Part shown: positions 8,328 to 17,388 of the stretch, one piece after another
How positions within the stretch are numbered: position 1 is the stretch's first letter
Layout of the letters: every line of letters begins with the position of its first letter
DNA from: Opitutus sp.
GTDB lineage: Bacteria > Verrucomicrobiota > Verrucomicrobiia > Opitutales > Opitutaceae
DNA: 64,000 bases
Assembly: GCA_013821985.1 (NCBI GenBank)
Contig: PNJQ01000001.1
Location: 1-64,000 of the forward strand
Direction: 5' to 3'
The notes under the pieces: generated by a model
Database searches by the model: none
What the model was told of the DNA's origin: nothing
The model's input: the letters and a program-made list of their open reading frames with translations, nothing else
Made by a program: the position numbers and the translations under genes

Positions 8328-9241
8328 TCGAATTTCAGGCGCGGATTCAGCCACACCTGGACGATGTCCACCACAAGGTTGAGCACGACGATGAGTGCGG
8401 CGTAGAGGATGACGGTGCCGAGCACGACGGTGTAGTCGCGGCTGAAGGCACTCGTGACGAATTGCCGGCCGAGGCCGGGTATCTGGAAAATCGTCTCGAT
8501 CACAAACGAGCCGGTGAGAATGCCCGCGATCGCCGGGCCAAGAAACGACACGACGGGCAACAGTCCGCCGCGCAACGCGTGTTTGAAGATGATGCGCGCC
8601 TCGGAGGCGCCCTTGGCGCGCGCGGTGCGAATGAAATCCTGATGCAGCACCTCGAGCATGCCGCCGCGCGTGAGTCGCATGATGTAGGCCGCGTAAACGA
8701 ATCCGAGCGTGAGACCCGGCAGGATGCGATCGGTCGGCCCATACCAGCCGGAGACATTGACCCACTGCAAATAAATGCCGAATGACAGCGCCAGCAGCGG
8801 TCCGAGCACGAACGTCGGCACGCAAATGCCGATCATGCCGATGGCACTGCAGACGTAATCGAGCGTGGAGTTGCGCTTCACGGCGGCTGCGATGCCGAGC
8901 GGGAGACCGAGCGTGAGCGCGACGAGCAGGGCCCAGGCACCGAGCTCCAGCGAAACGGGAAAACTATCCGCGATGATTTCGTTGACCGAGCGGTTGACGT
9001 ATTTAAACGACGGACCGAGGTCGCCCTGCACGAGTTTGCCAAGATAGAGCGCGTATTGTTTCCAGAGCGGCTGATCGAGGCCGTAGTGCGCCTCGAGGTT
9101 GCGCAGAATTTCCGGCGGGATGGCTTTCTCGCCGGTAAACGGCCCGCCCGGCACGAAGCGCACCATGAAGAACGTCGCCGTGATGATGCAGAACATCACG
9201 GGAATCGTTTGCAACAGGCGGCGGAAGGCGAAGCGGAGCAT
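8324..9241 (-). CDS. oppB: oligopeptide ABC transporter permease OppB
   Basis: A 305-residue inner-membrane protein starting MLRFAFRRLLQTIPV, the typical OppB/DppB N-terminus. The periplasmic LGLDQPLWKQY-type segment (here YGLDQPLWKQY), six helices and the EAA loop RTARAKGASEARIIFKHALRG are present. I chose the ATG at 9241 because it opens the conserved domain; the frame extends to 9385 but reads into a REP palindrome. It pairs with OppC to form the membrane channel. Upstream, across a transposase insertion, are two peptidases and two peptide-binding lipoproteins. Confidence 0.9.
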   Translation of the reverse strand: MLRFAFRRLLQTIPVMFCIITATFFMVRFVPGGPFTGEKAIPPEILRNLEAHYGLDQPLWKQYALYLGKLVQGDLGPSFKYVNRSVNEIIADSFPVSLELGAWALLVALTLGLPLGIAAAVKRNSTLDYVCSAIGMIGICVPTFVLGPLLALSFGIYLQWVNVSGWYGPTDRILPGLTLGFVYAAYIMRLTRGGMLEVLHQDFIRTARAKGASEARIIFKHALRGGLLPVVSFLGPAIAGILTGSFVIETIFQIPGLGRQFVTSAFSRDYTVVLGTVILYAALIVVLNLVVDIVQVWLNPRLKFE

Positions 9242-9359
9242 GCGTCGGAGCGAGAACGGCGGAGAACAGCTGACAGCGGACGGAAGACCGAGGCCAGACG
9301 GAAAAGGCGCGGAAGGACGACGTGGATCGGTGTTCCGGTTGAGAGCGCACAGGAGAGTC

Positions 9360-9970
9360 TCGTCGCTGGGGACAGCGACGACCACCTTACTGGCTTGGGG
9401 TGGGCGCCGCTGTCCCTAGCGGCGCTTCGAGCACGGCTGAATCGATGACCCACGGCCAATCTTCCGGACGCGTGCAGAGTCCTTTCGCGACGGGATTGTT
9501 GCGGATGTAGGCAGCCTTCAGCTGGAACTCGGCTTCGTCGCGAATGCGGTGATCGAAGTAGTTCGTCTGCCAGACAACGGCTTGATTGCGCGCGTGCCAT
9601 TTCTTCCAATCGCCGATCACCTGGCTCATCGCACGATCCGGGGGAAAGCTGAGCAGCGCGTGCGTGTGATCGGGCATCAGCAGAAACAGATGGCAATGCC
9701 ACGCGCCGCGGCGGTGATAGTGCGCCACGGAATCGAGCAGTCGTTGGGCGCGGCTGGGCGGCGCGATGAGCGAGTGCTGGCACGCCCACTCGCGTTCAGT
9801 GCGGATGCGAATGTGGAAAACAGCGCTGCCTGCGATCCACGGAGGAATCGCGTGGTGCAGGCGGCGCGTGGAGTCGGTGGCCGTGGTGCGGATGACGTGG
9901 ACGACGCTCGTGGTCGTCGAGGTGTGGCGTGGCCCGCGCCTGTCGCCGCTGGGGACAGCGGCGACCACCT
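9360..9970. mobile_element. REPtron: RAYT transposase gene between inverted REP palindromes
   Basis: The element holds the RAYT gene with REPs at 9360-9387 (stem CGTCGCTG/CAGCGACG, loop GGGA), 9399-9425 (opposite orientation) and 9942-9970 (same orientation as the first). The copies at 9399-9425 and 9942-9970 bracket the gene as inverted repeats, each with the GGTGG/CCACC side motif pointing outward. RAYTs are known to recognise and process REP hairpins as single-stranded DNA. The unit lies between the peptidase gene and oppB of an otherwise continuous minus-strand cluster. Confidence 0.8.
9387..9968 (-). CDS. REP-associated tyrosine transposase (RAYT, IS200-like Y1 family)
   Basis: The protein carries the Y1/HUH signature: the metal-binding MPDHTHALLSF (H-x-H) in a strand context HCHLFLLMPDH, a W-K-K-W-H basic stretch, and the catalytic Tyr in AAYIRNNPVAKGL followed by a W-P-W motif. 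RAYTs make single-strand cuts at REP hairpins and are usually single-copy chromosomal genes. The start is uncertain: a GTG at 9968 lies inside the upstream REP, and the last residues are read through the downstream REP. The conserved domain itself spans about 9430-9880. Confidence 0.85.
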   Translation of the reverse strand: MVAAVPSGDRRGPRHTSTTTSVVHVIRTTATDSTRRLHHAIPPWIAGSAVFHIRIRTEREWACQHSLIAPPSRAQRLLDSVAHYHRRGAWHCHLFLLMPDHTHALLSFPPDRAMSQVIGDWKKWHARNQAVVWQTNYFDHRIRDEAEFQLKAAYIRNNPVAKGLCTRPEDWPWVIDSAVLEAPLGTAAPTPSQ

Positions 9971-9985
9971 CGGAGACAGTTGCGA

Positions 9986-11677
9986 TTATTTCGACGCCGC
10001 TTTCGCCTTCATCATCGCGTCGCGCTTGGGTTTGAATTCGTTGCCTTCGCGCCATTGCGGCCAGGTGTCGCCGTTGGCGATGCGCAGGCCGAGCTCCATG
10101 AGGAACGCGGCGTCCTGCGCGGCGCCTTCAAAGGTCCAGTCGGGCTGCACCTCGTCGGTCACCTTGTGATAGCGGTTCGCGATGTAGTCGTTGATCATCC
10201 GGTCCGCGAAATCGTCGGGCATGCCGATGAACTTGCGGCCGGAGCGACCGTAGAACGCGGGCACGCCGACCTTCGCGAACTCGAAATGGTCGCTGCGATA
10301 ATAGCTGCCGAACTCCGGGCGCGGGTCGCCGCTGATCGTGCGGCCTTGTTGGGCGGCGATCTCCGCGGCGAGGTCGTCGATCGTGGTGGCATTATGGCCG
10401 ACGACCACGAGGTCAGCGGTCGGGCCGTATTGGTTCGCTCCGTCCATGTTGATGTTCGCGAGCGTGCGATCGAGCGGGTAGAGCGGATTCTCCGCGTAGT
10501 ATTTCGCGCCGAGCAGGCCCTTTTCCTCGGCGGTGACGGAGAGGAACAGCACGCTGCGTTTCGGCCGCTGCTCGGGCGGGAGGGCCATCATGCCCTGTGC
10601 GATTTCGAGCATCACCGCGACGCCGGCGGCGTTGTCGGCGGCGCCGTTGTAGATTTGGTCGCCTTGTAACTTCGGTTCGCGACCGAGGTGGTCCCAATGC
10701 GCGGTGTAAATGACGTATTCGTCGCGGAGCTTCGGGTCGGAACCGGGCAGCAGGCCGACGGCGTTGCGCGAGGCGACGTTGCGGAGCTGGTTCTCGACGA
10801 CGAACGACGCCTTCGTGCCGAGCGTCATCGGGGTGAACTCGCGGGTCGCGGCGGCTTTCTTCGCGACATCGTAATCCTTGCCGCATGACGAGAAGAGGCG
10901 GCGCGCGGCATCGACCGTGAGCCAGCCTTGCATGGCGACATTGCTCATATTCTGGTCGAGGCGGCTGATTTCAAAATTCTCGCGCGCGAAGCTCGCGGTG
11001 ACGACGGCGAAGGGATACGACGCCGGTCCGGTTTCGTGCACGATGAGGCAGGCGATCGCGCCTTTCGCGGCGGCGATTTCGTATTTGTAGGTCCAGCGGC
11101 CGTAGTAGGTCATCGCGCGCCCGCCGAACATCTTCGGGTCGAGCTGGCCCGTGGCGGGATCCATGATCGGCGGATCATTGATGAGCATCACCACGGTTTT
11201 GCCGCGGACATCGACGCCCTTGTAATCGTCCCAGCCAAACTCCGGCGCGACGACGCCGTAGCCGACGAAGACCACGTCGCTGTCCTTCGCTGCGACGCGC
11301 GGCACGAGGCGGCTCGACGGCCCCACGAAGTCAGCAATGTTGTCGAGCTTGAGCGTGACGCCGTCGCGTTCGAACGAGAGTGTCGGTTCGGACGTGATGC
11401 CGACGAGCGTGGCGTTTTGCAGATAACCACCCTCCGGGTTGCCCGGCTGCAGGCCGATCTTCTGAAACTCGCTGACGAGGTAGGCGATGGTTTTGTCCTC
11501 GCCGGGCGTCCCGGGCGCGCGGCCCTCGAATTCGTCGGACGAGAGAACTTTCACGCGTTCGAGAATGCGCGGCGCGGAGGTGGCGTGCAGCGGAGCGGAC
11601 GCGGCGGGTTGGGCGAAGGCGGTCGCGGTGATGAACGCGAGGCCGAGGGTGAGGACGACGGGGCTGAGGGGTGGCAT
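9986..11677 (-). CDS. secreted M28-family zinc metallopeptidase (first copy)
   Basis: A 563-residue protein with a signal peptide (about residues 1-22, ending AFA). An N-terminal segment with EFEGRAPGTPGED is shared with its paralogue. A protease-associated (PA) domain is inserted at about 90-290. Zinc ligands fit M28: His327 (TAHWDH), Asp348 (GAADNAAG), Glu384/385, Asp412 (NINMDGAN) and His504 (RYHKVTDE). It probably trims peptides in the periplasm, feeding the OppA/OppBC system. The stop lies just upstream of the RAYT element. Confidence 0.88.
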   Translation of the reverse strand: MPPLSPVVLTLGLAFITATAFAQPAASAPLHATSAPRILERVKVLSSDEFEGRAPGTPGEDKTIAYLVSEFQKIGLQPGNPEGGYLQNATLVGITSEPTLSFERDGVTLKLDNIADFVGPSSRLVPRVAAKDSDVVFVGYGVVAPEFGWDDYKGVDVRGKTVVMLINDPPIMDPATGQLDPKMFGGRAMTYYGRWTYKYEIAAAKGAIACLIVHETGPASYPFAVVTASFARENFEISRLDQNMSNVAMQGWLTVDAARRLFSSCGKDYDVAKKAAATREFTPMTLGTKASFVVENQLRNVASRNAVGLLPGSDPKLRDEYVIYTAHWDHLGREPKLQGDQIYNGAADNAAGVAVMLEIAQGMMALPPEQRPKRSVLFLSVTAEEKGLLGAKYYAENPLYPLDRTLANINMDGANQYGPTADLVVVGHNATTIDDLAAEIAAQQGRTISGDPRPEFGSYYRSDHFEFAKVGVPAFYGRSGRKFIGMPDDFADRMINDYIANRYHKVTDEVQPDWTFEGAAQDAAFLMELGLRIANGDTWPQWREGNEFKPKRDAMMKAKAASK

Positions 11678-11722
11678 GAGTGAGGTTGAGAGTTAAAGGG
11701 TGAAAGCGGACGCGATTGTCTG

Positions 11723-11788
11723 GGTGGGAGGGGCTTTACGCCCCGACGCATTGTGCGCGCAACGTCGGGGCATAAAGCCCCTCCCACC
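11723..11788. repeat. 26-bp inverted repeat between the two peptidase genes
   Basis: Left arm 11723-11748 and right arm 11763-11788 match as reverse complements over 26 bases with one mismatch, around a 14-base loop. The unit is the same GGTGGGAGGGGC element seen three times at 3129-3276. The hairpin lies 14 bases beyond the stop of the upstream peptidase gene at 11803, so it may stop or stabilise the transcript. Confidence 0.82.
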
Positions 11789-11802
11789 GACTTCCGTTGG
11801 CA

Positions 11803-13491
11803 TCAGGGAGACTTGATTTTGGTTTTCGTATTGCCGGCGAGGCTCGCGTCGCGCGCGGCTTTGAATTCCGTGCCGGGCTTCCATTCGGGCATTGCATCGG
11901 CGTTCGCCGCGCGCAGGCCGACGGCGAGGATGAATCGTGCGTCGTGCGCGGCGCCTTCAAGCGTCCAGTCCGGTTTCACCTCGTCGGTGATCTTGTGATA
12001 GTCGTTCACGAGATACTGCTGGCGCAGCTTCACGCCGGTGCCGGCGGGTTGGTCGATGAAATCGACGCCGGAGCGCACGAAGAACGCCGGCACACCTACT
12101 TTCGCGAACTCGAAGTGATCGCTGCGGTAATAGTAACCTTTCTCCGCCTCCGAGTCGGCGCGCAGCACGCGGCCCTGTTCGCGTGCGACCTCCGCGGCGT
12201 AGTCGTCGAGGGTCGAAGGGTTGCGGCCGACGATCTCGAGATCGCGTGTCGGACCATACGCGAGGTTCGCGTCGAGCGGCTCGAGGTTGAGATTCGCGAT
12301 GGTGCGCGCGAGCGGGTGCAGCGGATTCTCGGCGTAGAACTTCGAGCCGAGGATTCCTTTCTCCTCGTAGGTTGGAGAAAAGAACAGCAGGGAGCGGCGC
12401 GGGCGCTCGGCGGGCGGCAGCGCCGCGGTCACCTGCGCGAACTCGACCAGCATCGCGACCGCGATCGCATTGTCGGCGGCGCCGTTGAGGATCTGATCGC
12501 CGGTGCGGCTTGGGTCGCGCCCGTAGGCGTCCCAATGCGCGGAGAAGAGGACGAACTCGTCGTGCAGCTTCGAATCGGAGCCGGGCAGCAAGGCGACGAC
12601 GTTGCGCGACACGACATCGCGCACCTGGTTCGCGATCGCGAAATTTGCCTTCGCGCCGAGTGGCACCGGGCGGAAATCGCGTTTCGCCGCGGTGGCTTTC
12701 AGCGCCGCGAAATCCTTTCCGGCCCCGGCGAACAGCTGCTTGGCGGTCTCAAGCGTGATCCAGCCTTCGACCGCGACGCGCTGCAGACTGCTCTCGACCG
12801 AGCCGACGTCGAAGGTCTCGCGACCGGAGCCGGCGGCGATGACCGCGAACGGATAGCCGGCAGGGCCGGTCTCGTGGACGATCAGCACGGCGGCTGCGCC
12901 GCGCGCGGACGCGCTTTCGAATTTGTAGGTCCAGCGACCGTAATAGGTCATCGCGTTGCCGCCGAAGACCGCGTCGTCGAGTTTCGCGCCACTGGCGTCG
13001 AAGATCGGCGGGTCGTTGATCACCATCACGACGGTTTTGCCGCGCACATCGAAGTCCTTGAAATCGTCCCAGTCGAACTCCGGCGCGGTGATGCCGTAGC
13101 CGACGAAGACGACATCGCTGTCCGGCAGGGCGACGTGCGGCTGGCGGCGCCGCGAGAGCGCGATGAAATCCAAGCCGACCTTCGGTTCGAGCTTGGCGGC
13201 GCCCGCCGTAAACGTGAGCGACGCTTGCGACGTGAGGCCGATCGCCGGCACGGCTTGAACGTAGGTGCCGTCGGGGTTGCCCGGCTGCAGGCCGAGTTTT
13301 TTAAACTCGGCGGTGAGATAGGCGATGGTCTTGTCCTCGCCCGCAGTGCCGGGCGCGCGACCTTCGAATTCGTCGGACGCGAGGATCTTCGTGCGCTCGA
13401 GGAGGCGGGCGGCGGAGATATCGGCGAGAGGATCAGCGGCTTGCGCGCTGAGCCCGCAACTGACGAGAGCGACCAGCAGTCGGGTCTTCAT
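11803..13491 (-). CDS. secreted M28-family metallopeptidase (second copy)
   Basis: A 562-residue paralogue of the gene downstream, almost equal in length and collinear throughout. Signal peptide residues 1-18 end AQA. It has the EFEGRAPGTAGED segment, a PA domain and an M28 core with SAHWDAYG, NGAADNA, EEKG and YHKITDE. Two changes are notable: the HWDHLG loop is HWDAYG, and the Asp ligand of NINMDG is replaced by Glu in NLNLEPLD. The start is the ATG at 13491; this overlaps the 3' end of the upstream binding-protein gene by 59 bp, unusually long for this region. Confidence 0.86.
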   Translation of the reverse strand: MKTRLLVALVSCGLSAQAADPLADISAARLLERTKILASDEFEGRAPGTAGEDKTIAYLTAEFKKLGLQPGNPDGTYVQAVPAIGLTSQASLTFTAGAAKLEPKVGLDFIALSRRRQPHVALPDSDVVFVGYGITAPEFDWDDFKDFDVRGKTVVMVINDPPIFDASGAKLDDAVFGGNAMTYYGRWTYKFESASARGAAAVLIVHETGPAGYPFAVIAAGSGRETFDVGSVESSLQRVAVEGWITLETAKQLFAGAGKDFAALKATAAKRDFRPVPLGAKANFAIANQVRDVVSRNVVALLPGSDSKLHDEFVLFSAHWDAYGRDPSRTGDQILNGAADNAIAVAMLVEFAQVTAALPPAERPRRSLLFFSPTYEEKGILGSKFYAENPLHPLARTIANLNLEPLDANLAYGPTRDLEIVGRNPSTLDDYAAEVAREQGRVLRADSEAEKGYYYRSDHFEFAKVGVPAFFVRSGVDFIDQPAGTGVKLRQQYLVNDYHKITDEVKPDWTLEGAAHDARFILAVGLRAANADAMPEWKPGTEFKAARDASLAGNTKTKIKSP

Positions 13492-15163
13492 TTTGGAGAG
13501 TGACGTCGAGGTAGAACCGGTTCCAGAGCGCATCCTGCCGCCAGCCGCGCACGCGTGGGGCGACGAGGTAATCCTGCGAATTGAAATACAGCGGCACGAC
13601 GGGAAGTTCCGCGAGGAGAATTTCCTCGGCGGCGCGGTAAAGCTCGTTGCGACGTGGCGTGTCAGTGGTGCGGCCAGCTTCGCGCACGAGCTGGTCAAAC
13701 TGGGCATTGCTCCAGCGCGAGAAATTTCCCGTCGCGCCGGTCAGCCAATCGTTGAAGAGGGCGGACGCGTCGTCGAAATCCGGAATCGCCGGGAGAAACG
13801 CGATCGCGAAATCGCCGGAGAGAACTGCGGCCATGTGCACTTTGCCTTCGCGCTGCACGATGGACGTCTCGATGCCGAGCTCGCGGCGCCACATCTGCTG
13901 GATGGCTTCGAGCGTGATCGGGTTGATCGCCCACGCGGAAAGTTCGAGACGCGGGAAACCCTTTCCCTCGGGAAATCCGGCCGCGGCGAGGAGCCGGCGC
14001 GCTTCGGCGGCGTCCTCGCGCAGGCGCGGTTCGCCGGTGTAGCCGCCGAGGCCCGGCGGAACGAAATTCAGTGCGGGTTGCTGGCCACCGCGGAGGACGC
14101 TGGTGACGAGCGCGGTGCGGTCGAGGGCGAGCGAGAGCGCCTGCCGCACGCGCTGATCGTTGAGCGGCGGGCGCGTGGCGTTGAGCGCGAGGAAGCGAGT
14201 TTCGTGGAGCGGCTGACGGCGCAGCATCGGGTGCGCGTAGTTTTCGAGTTTCGACGACGGCACGGACAGGGTGACGTCAACCTGGCCGCCGCGAAAGGCG
14301 CGCTCTTCGGTGTCGCCGCTGTCGTAGATTTGAAAGCGCAGCGCACCGACCCCAATGCGTGACGCGGTGTGATAGTGCGGATTCGGAATCGCGGTGAGGT
14401 GCTGATTGGGGCGCCACTCGGTCAGGACAAATGGGCCGTTGCCGACGAAGTTGCCCGGGCGTGTCCAGGTGCCGTCGCGGGTTGTCGCGCCGCCGAATTT
14501 TTCCAACGTTGCGCGGTGCACGGGCAGCCAGGCGCCGCTCGCGGCCAGCGCGGGAAGGGAGGCGGCGGGTTCCTCGAGTTCGACGATTAACGTGTGATCG
14601 TCGGGCGCGGAGAAACCGACTTGGGCGAAATCGTTCAACTCGCCGCGGTAGAAGCGGGCGGCGTTCTTCACGATGAAGAAAAGCTGCGCCTTCGGGGCGG
14701 CGATCGCGGGCGTGAGTGCGCGCTGAAACGAGAAGATAAAATCGCGCGCGGTGACCGGCTCGCCATTGGACCACGCGGCGTCGCGCCGGAGCTTAAAGGT
14801 GTGGCGGCGGCCGTCGGGCGACGCGCTCCACGTTTCGGCGACGCCGGGCAGCGGCGGACCTTCGATGAAGTTCGGCGTCGTGAGACCCTCGCTGAGCGCG
14901 CGCAGGATGAAGAATTCGTCCGGCAGCGTGGCGAGGTGCGGGTCGAGCGTGGCGGGTTCGTTGCGTTGGCTGAGGCGGAGGAGCGCGTCTTCGGGTTGCG
15001 GGCCTTTTTTGCCGCAGGCGGGGAGGAAGAGAAGCGCGCCGAAGGAGAAGGCGAGCGCTGCGATGACTACGGAAGACACCCGCGCCCGGAGGTCGCGGGC
15101 CACCTTGATGATGCCGCGTGCGGTCGCGGGGCCCCTTGCGGCCTCACGGCGCCAGCGAAACAT
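13433..15163 (-). CDS. OppA-type peptide-binding lipoprotein (second in cluster)
   Basis: A 576-residue family 5 solute-binding protein. The signal anchor ends with lipobox LPAC (Cys50), so the mature protein is lipid-anchored. The core includes EPATLDPHLATLPDEF, WSNGEPVTARDFIFSFQRAL and NDQRVRQALSLALDRTALV, all standard in OppA. It captures oligopeptides for OppB/OppC. The gene overlaps the preceding binding-protein gene by 20 bp and the following peptidase by 59 bp, so the block is probably one transcript. The very basic tail may be a late-stop extension. Confidence 0.88.
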   Translation of the reverse strand: MFRWRREAARGPATARGIIKVARDLRARVSSVVIAALAFSFGALLFLPACGKKGPQPEDALLRLSQRNEPATLDPHLATLPDEFFILRALSEGLTTPNFIEGPPLPGVAETWSASPDGRRHTFKLRRDAAWSNGEPVTARDFIFSFQRALTPAIAAPKAQLFFIVKNAARFYRGELNDFAQVGFSAPDDHTLIVELEEPAASLPALAASGAWLPVHRATLEKFGGATTRDGTWTRPGNFVGNGPFVLTEWRPNQHLTAIPNPHYHTASRIGVGALRFQIYDSGDTEERAFRGGQVDVTLSVPSSKLENYAHPMLRRQPLHETRFLALNATRPPLNDQRVRQALSLALDRTALVTSVLRGGQQPALNFVPPGLGGYTGEPRLREDAAEARRLLAAAGFPEGKGFPRLELSAWAINPITLEAIQQMWRRELGIETSIVQREGKVHMAAVLSGDFAIAFLPAIPDFDDASALFNDWLTGATGNFSRWSNAQFDQLVREAGRTTDTPRRNELYRAAEEILLAELPVVPLYFNSQDYLVAPRVRGWRQDALWNRFYLDVTLQNEDPTAGRSRQLRAQRASR

Positions 15164-16886
15164 GGCGGTAGTCGATGTGGTCCATCGGGCTGGGTTTCCA
15201 ACCGCGGACGGACGGGCTGAGCAGATAGACGTGCGTGTTGAAATAAATCGGCGCGATCGGTGCGGCGTCGAGCATCAGCGTCTCGGCCTGTTGAAGGAGC
15301 GCGGCGCGCTGCGCGGGATCGACGGTGGCCTTCGCGCGGTTCATCAGTGCGTCGTAGTCGGCGCTGCTCCATCCGGTGTGGTTGTTGCCGGAATCGCTGC
15401 GCCAGAGATCGAGGAAGGTGGTCGGATCGAGGTAATCGGCCACCCAATCGCCGAGGAGAATCTGGTAGCTGCCGGTGCGACGGTTGGCGAAGACGACTTT
15501 GTATTCCTGATTCACGAGGGTCGCCGTGATGCCGAGGTCACGACGCCACATTTCCTGAATCGCCTCGGCGACGATGCGGTTGATCTCGGAGTTGTTGTAG
15601 AGGATCTCGAGCGGCGGCAGGCCCTTGCCGTCCGCGTAGCCGGCTTCAGCGAGGAGGCGGCGGGCGGCGGCGAGATCGCGCACGGGGCGCATGGGTGGCG
15701 TGTAACCCGGGATGTTCGGCGGTGTGAACGAGGCGGCGGGCTTCTGGCCGCCCTTGAGGATTTTTTCGGTGATGATCTCGCGGTCGATGGCGAGTGAGAG
15801 CGCGCGGCGCAGCGCGGGATTATCGAGCGGAGCTTTGCGGGTGTTGAAGCGGAAGAGGAACGTGTTGACGTAATCGTCGATGCGCAGGCTCGCGGCTTGG
15901 TCGCGGCGGTAAGTGGTGAGTTTCGAGAGTGAAACGCTGTAGGTGACGTGCAACTGGCCGGCGCGGAACGCGCGCTCCTCGGCATCGACGCTGTCGGTCG
16001 GGTAGAACGCGAGGCCCGGGAGCTGCACGTTCGCGGCGTCCCAGTAGGTCGGGGATTTTTCGACGCGGATGTGCTGGTGCGGCGTCCACTCGCGGAGGCG
16101 GAACGGCCCGCTCGTCACGATGTTTTCCGGACGGGTCCAACGCGTGCCGCGTTGAAAGGCCTCGCCGACGCGCGCGATGGCGCGGACGTTCACCGGGCGC
16201 CACGGGGAGTTGAGGAGGATCTGCAGGAAATACGGCGTCGGGTGCGTGAGCGTGACAACGAGCGTGCGAGAGTCGGGCGCGACGAGGCCGACGCCGCTGA
16301 AGTTTTTCGCGCGGCCCTTGTGGAAATCCTCCGCGCCGCGGATGACGTAGAAGAAATACGCGTAGTCGGCCGCGAGCGACGGCGTGAGCACGCGTTGCCA
16401 CGAGTCGATCACGTCCTGCGCGACGAGAGGTTCGCCGTTCGACCATTGGGTCTCACGCAGGTGAAACGTATAAGTGAGGCCGTCGTCGGAAACGTCCCAG
16501 CGTTCGGCGAGGCCGGGCGTGGGCGCGAGTGTGTCGGGATCGAAGTTGACCAGGGCCTCGAAGAGCGTCGGCAGAATGCGCGCTTCGGACAGACTGGTGA
16601 CGACGTGGGGGTCGAGATCGGTCGGCTCGGAGCCGACGCTGACGTGGAGGAGGCCGTCGGTGGTGCCGCGGGCGGAGGAGCCAGCGCCTGTGGCGGTGTC
16701 GCGCTTGCCGCAGGAGGCGAGGAGGAGAGCCGCGAGGATGCCGATGGACAGGCACGCGAGAGCCCGCAGGGCCGTAGGGGCGCTGCTCGACTGCGTCCGG
16801 GTGATGCGGCGCGCGGGCCGCAGGCGCGGACGAGCCGCGCCCCTCCAAAGACATAATGGCAGAAGCGGACGCATAGTTTCGTTCAA
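15144..16886 (-). CDS. OppA-type peptide-binding lipoprotein (first in cluster)
   Basis: A 580-residue solute-binding protein with lipobox LASC (Cys59) after a long basic leader. The leader suggests the real start could be further in, for example Met5. Core motifs are SEPTDLDPHVVTSLSEARIL, WSNGEPLVAQDVIDSWQRVL and NPALRRALSLAIDREIIT. It is similar in order to the next gene, but the mature sequences are clearly divergent, suggesting different peptide ranges. Its ATG overlaps the ispF stop by 4 bp, linking peptide uptake to an isoprenoid gene in one transcript. Confidence 0.88.
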   Translation of the reverse strand: MNETMRPLLPLCLWRGAARPRLRPARRITRTQSSSAPTALRALACLSIGILAALLLASCGKRDTATGAGSSARGTTDGLLHVSVGSEPTDLDPHVVTSLSEARILPTLFEALVNFDPDTLAPTPGLAERWDVSDDGLTYTFHLRETQWSNGEPLVAQDVIDSWQRVLTPSLAADYAYFFYVIRGAEDFHKGRAKNFSGVGLVAPDSRTLVVTLTHPTPYFLQILLNSPWRPVNVRAIARVGEAFQRGTRWTRPENIVTSGPFRLREWTPHQHIRVEKSPTYWDAANVQLPGLAFYPTDSVDAEERAFRAGQLHVTYSVSLSKLTTYRRDQAASLRIDDYVNTFLFRFNTRKAPLDNPALRRALSLAIDREIITEKILKGGQKPAASFTPPNIPGYTPPMRPVRDLAAARRLLAEAGYADGKGLPPLEILYNNSEINRIVAEAIQEMWRRDLGITATLVNQEYKVVFANRRTGSYQILLGDWVADYLDPTTFLDLWRSDSGNNHTGWSSADYDALMNRAKATVDPAQRAALLQQAETLMLDAAPIAPIYFNTHVYLLSPSVRGWKPSPMDHIDYRHVSLAP

Positions 16887-17362
16887 ACGCGTTCGATCAG
16901 CGCGACGGCATGCGCGGCGATCGCGAGGCCGCGACCGATGTCATCGCTGCCTTCGTTAGTTGTGGCCTTGAGACCGATCGCGTCGATGGAAAGTCCTGTC
17001 GATTTTGCGAGCGCCGCTTTCATCTCGGTGAGGCGCGGGGCAATCTTGGGACGCTCGGCAATGAGTGAGGCGTCGATGTTCGCGGGTCTCCAACCGCGTT
17101 CGCGGAGCGCGGCGACGACGTGTTCGAGGAGGACTTGCGAGTCGGCGTTTTTCCAGCGCGCATCGGTGTTGGGAAAAAAGTGGCCGATGTCGGGCAACGC
17201 TGCGGCGCCGAGGAGCGCGTCGCAGATCGCGTGCGTGAGGCAGTCGGCGTCAGAGTGGCCATCCAGACCGAAGTCGCAGTCAAAAGTCACACCGCCGAGC
17301 ACGAGCGGGCGGCCGGGGATGGTGCGGTGGATGTCGTAGCCGTGGCCGATGCGGAAGTTCAT
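16883..17362 (-). CDS. ispF: 2-C-methyl-D-erythritol 2,4-cyclodiphosphate synthase
   Basis: A 159-residue enzyme of the MEP isoprenoid pathway, converting CDP-ME 2-phosphate to the cyclic diphosphate with release of CMP. Metal ligands are Asp10 and His12 (GHGYDIHR) and His44 (in DADCLTHAICDALLGA). The loop DIGHFFPNTD and the C-terminal KATTNEGSDDIGRG match the family, and length is normal. It lies downstream of ispD, separated by an unrelated gene, and overlaps the following OppA gene by 4 bp. Confidence 0.96.
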   Translation of the reverse strand: MNFRIGHGYDIHRTIPGRPLVLGGVTFDCDFGLDGHSDADCLTHAICDALLGAAALPDIGHFFPNTDARWKNADSQVLLEHVVAALRERGWRPANIDASLIAERPKIAPRLTEMKAALAKSTGLSIDAIGLKATTNEGSDDIGRGLAIAAHAVALIERV

Positions 17363-17388
17363 GCGCGGGGTCAGGGAGTCAGAGGGTC

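Noticed and set aside
13492-13707. Upstream extension of the second M28 gene to 13707
   Set aside because: It lies deep inside the binding-protein gene; the signal peptide starts at the ATG at 13491.
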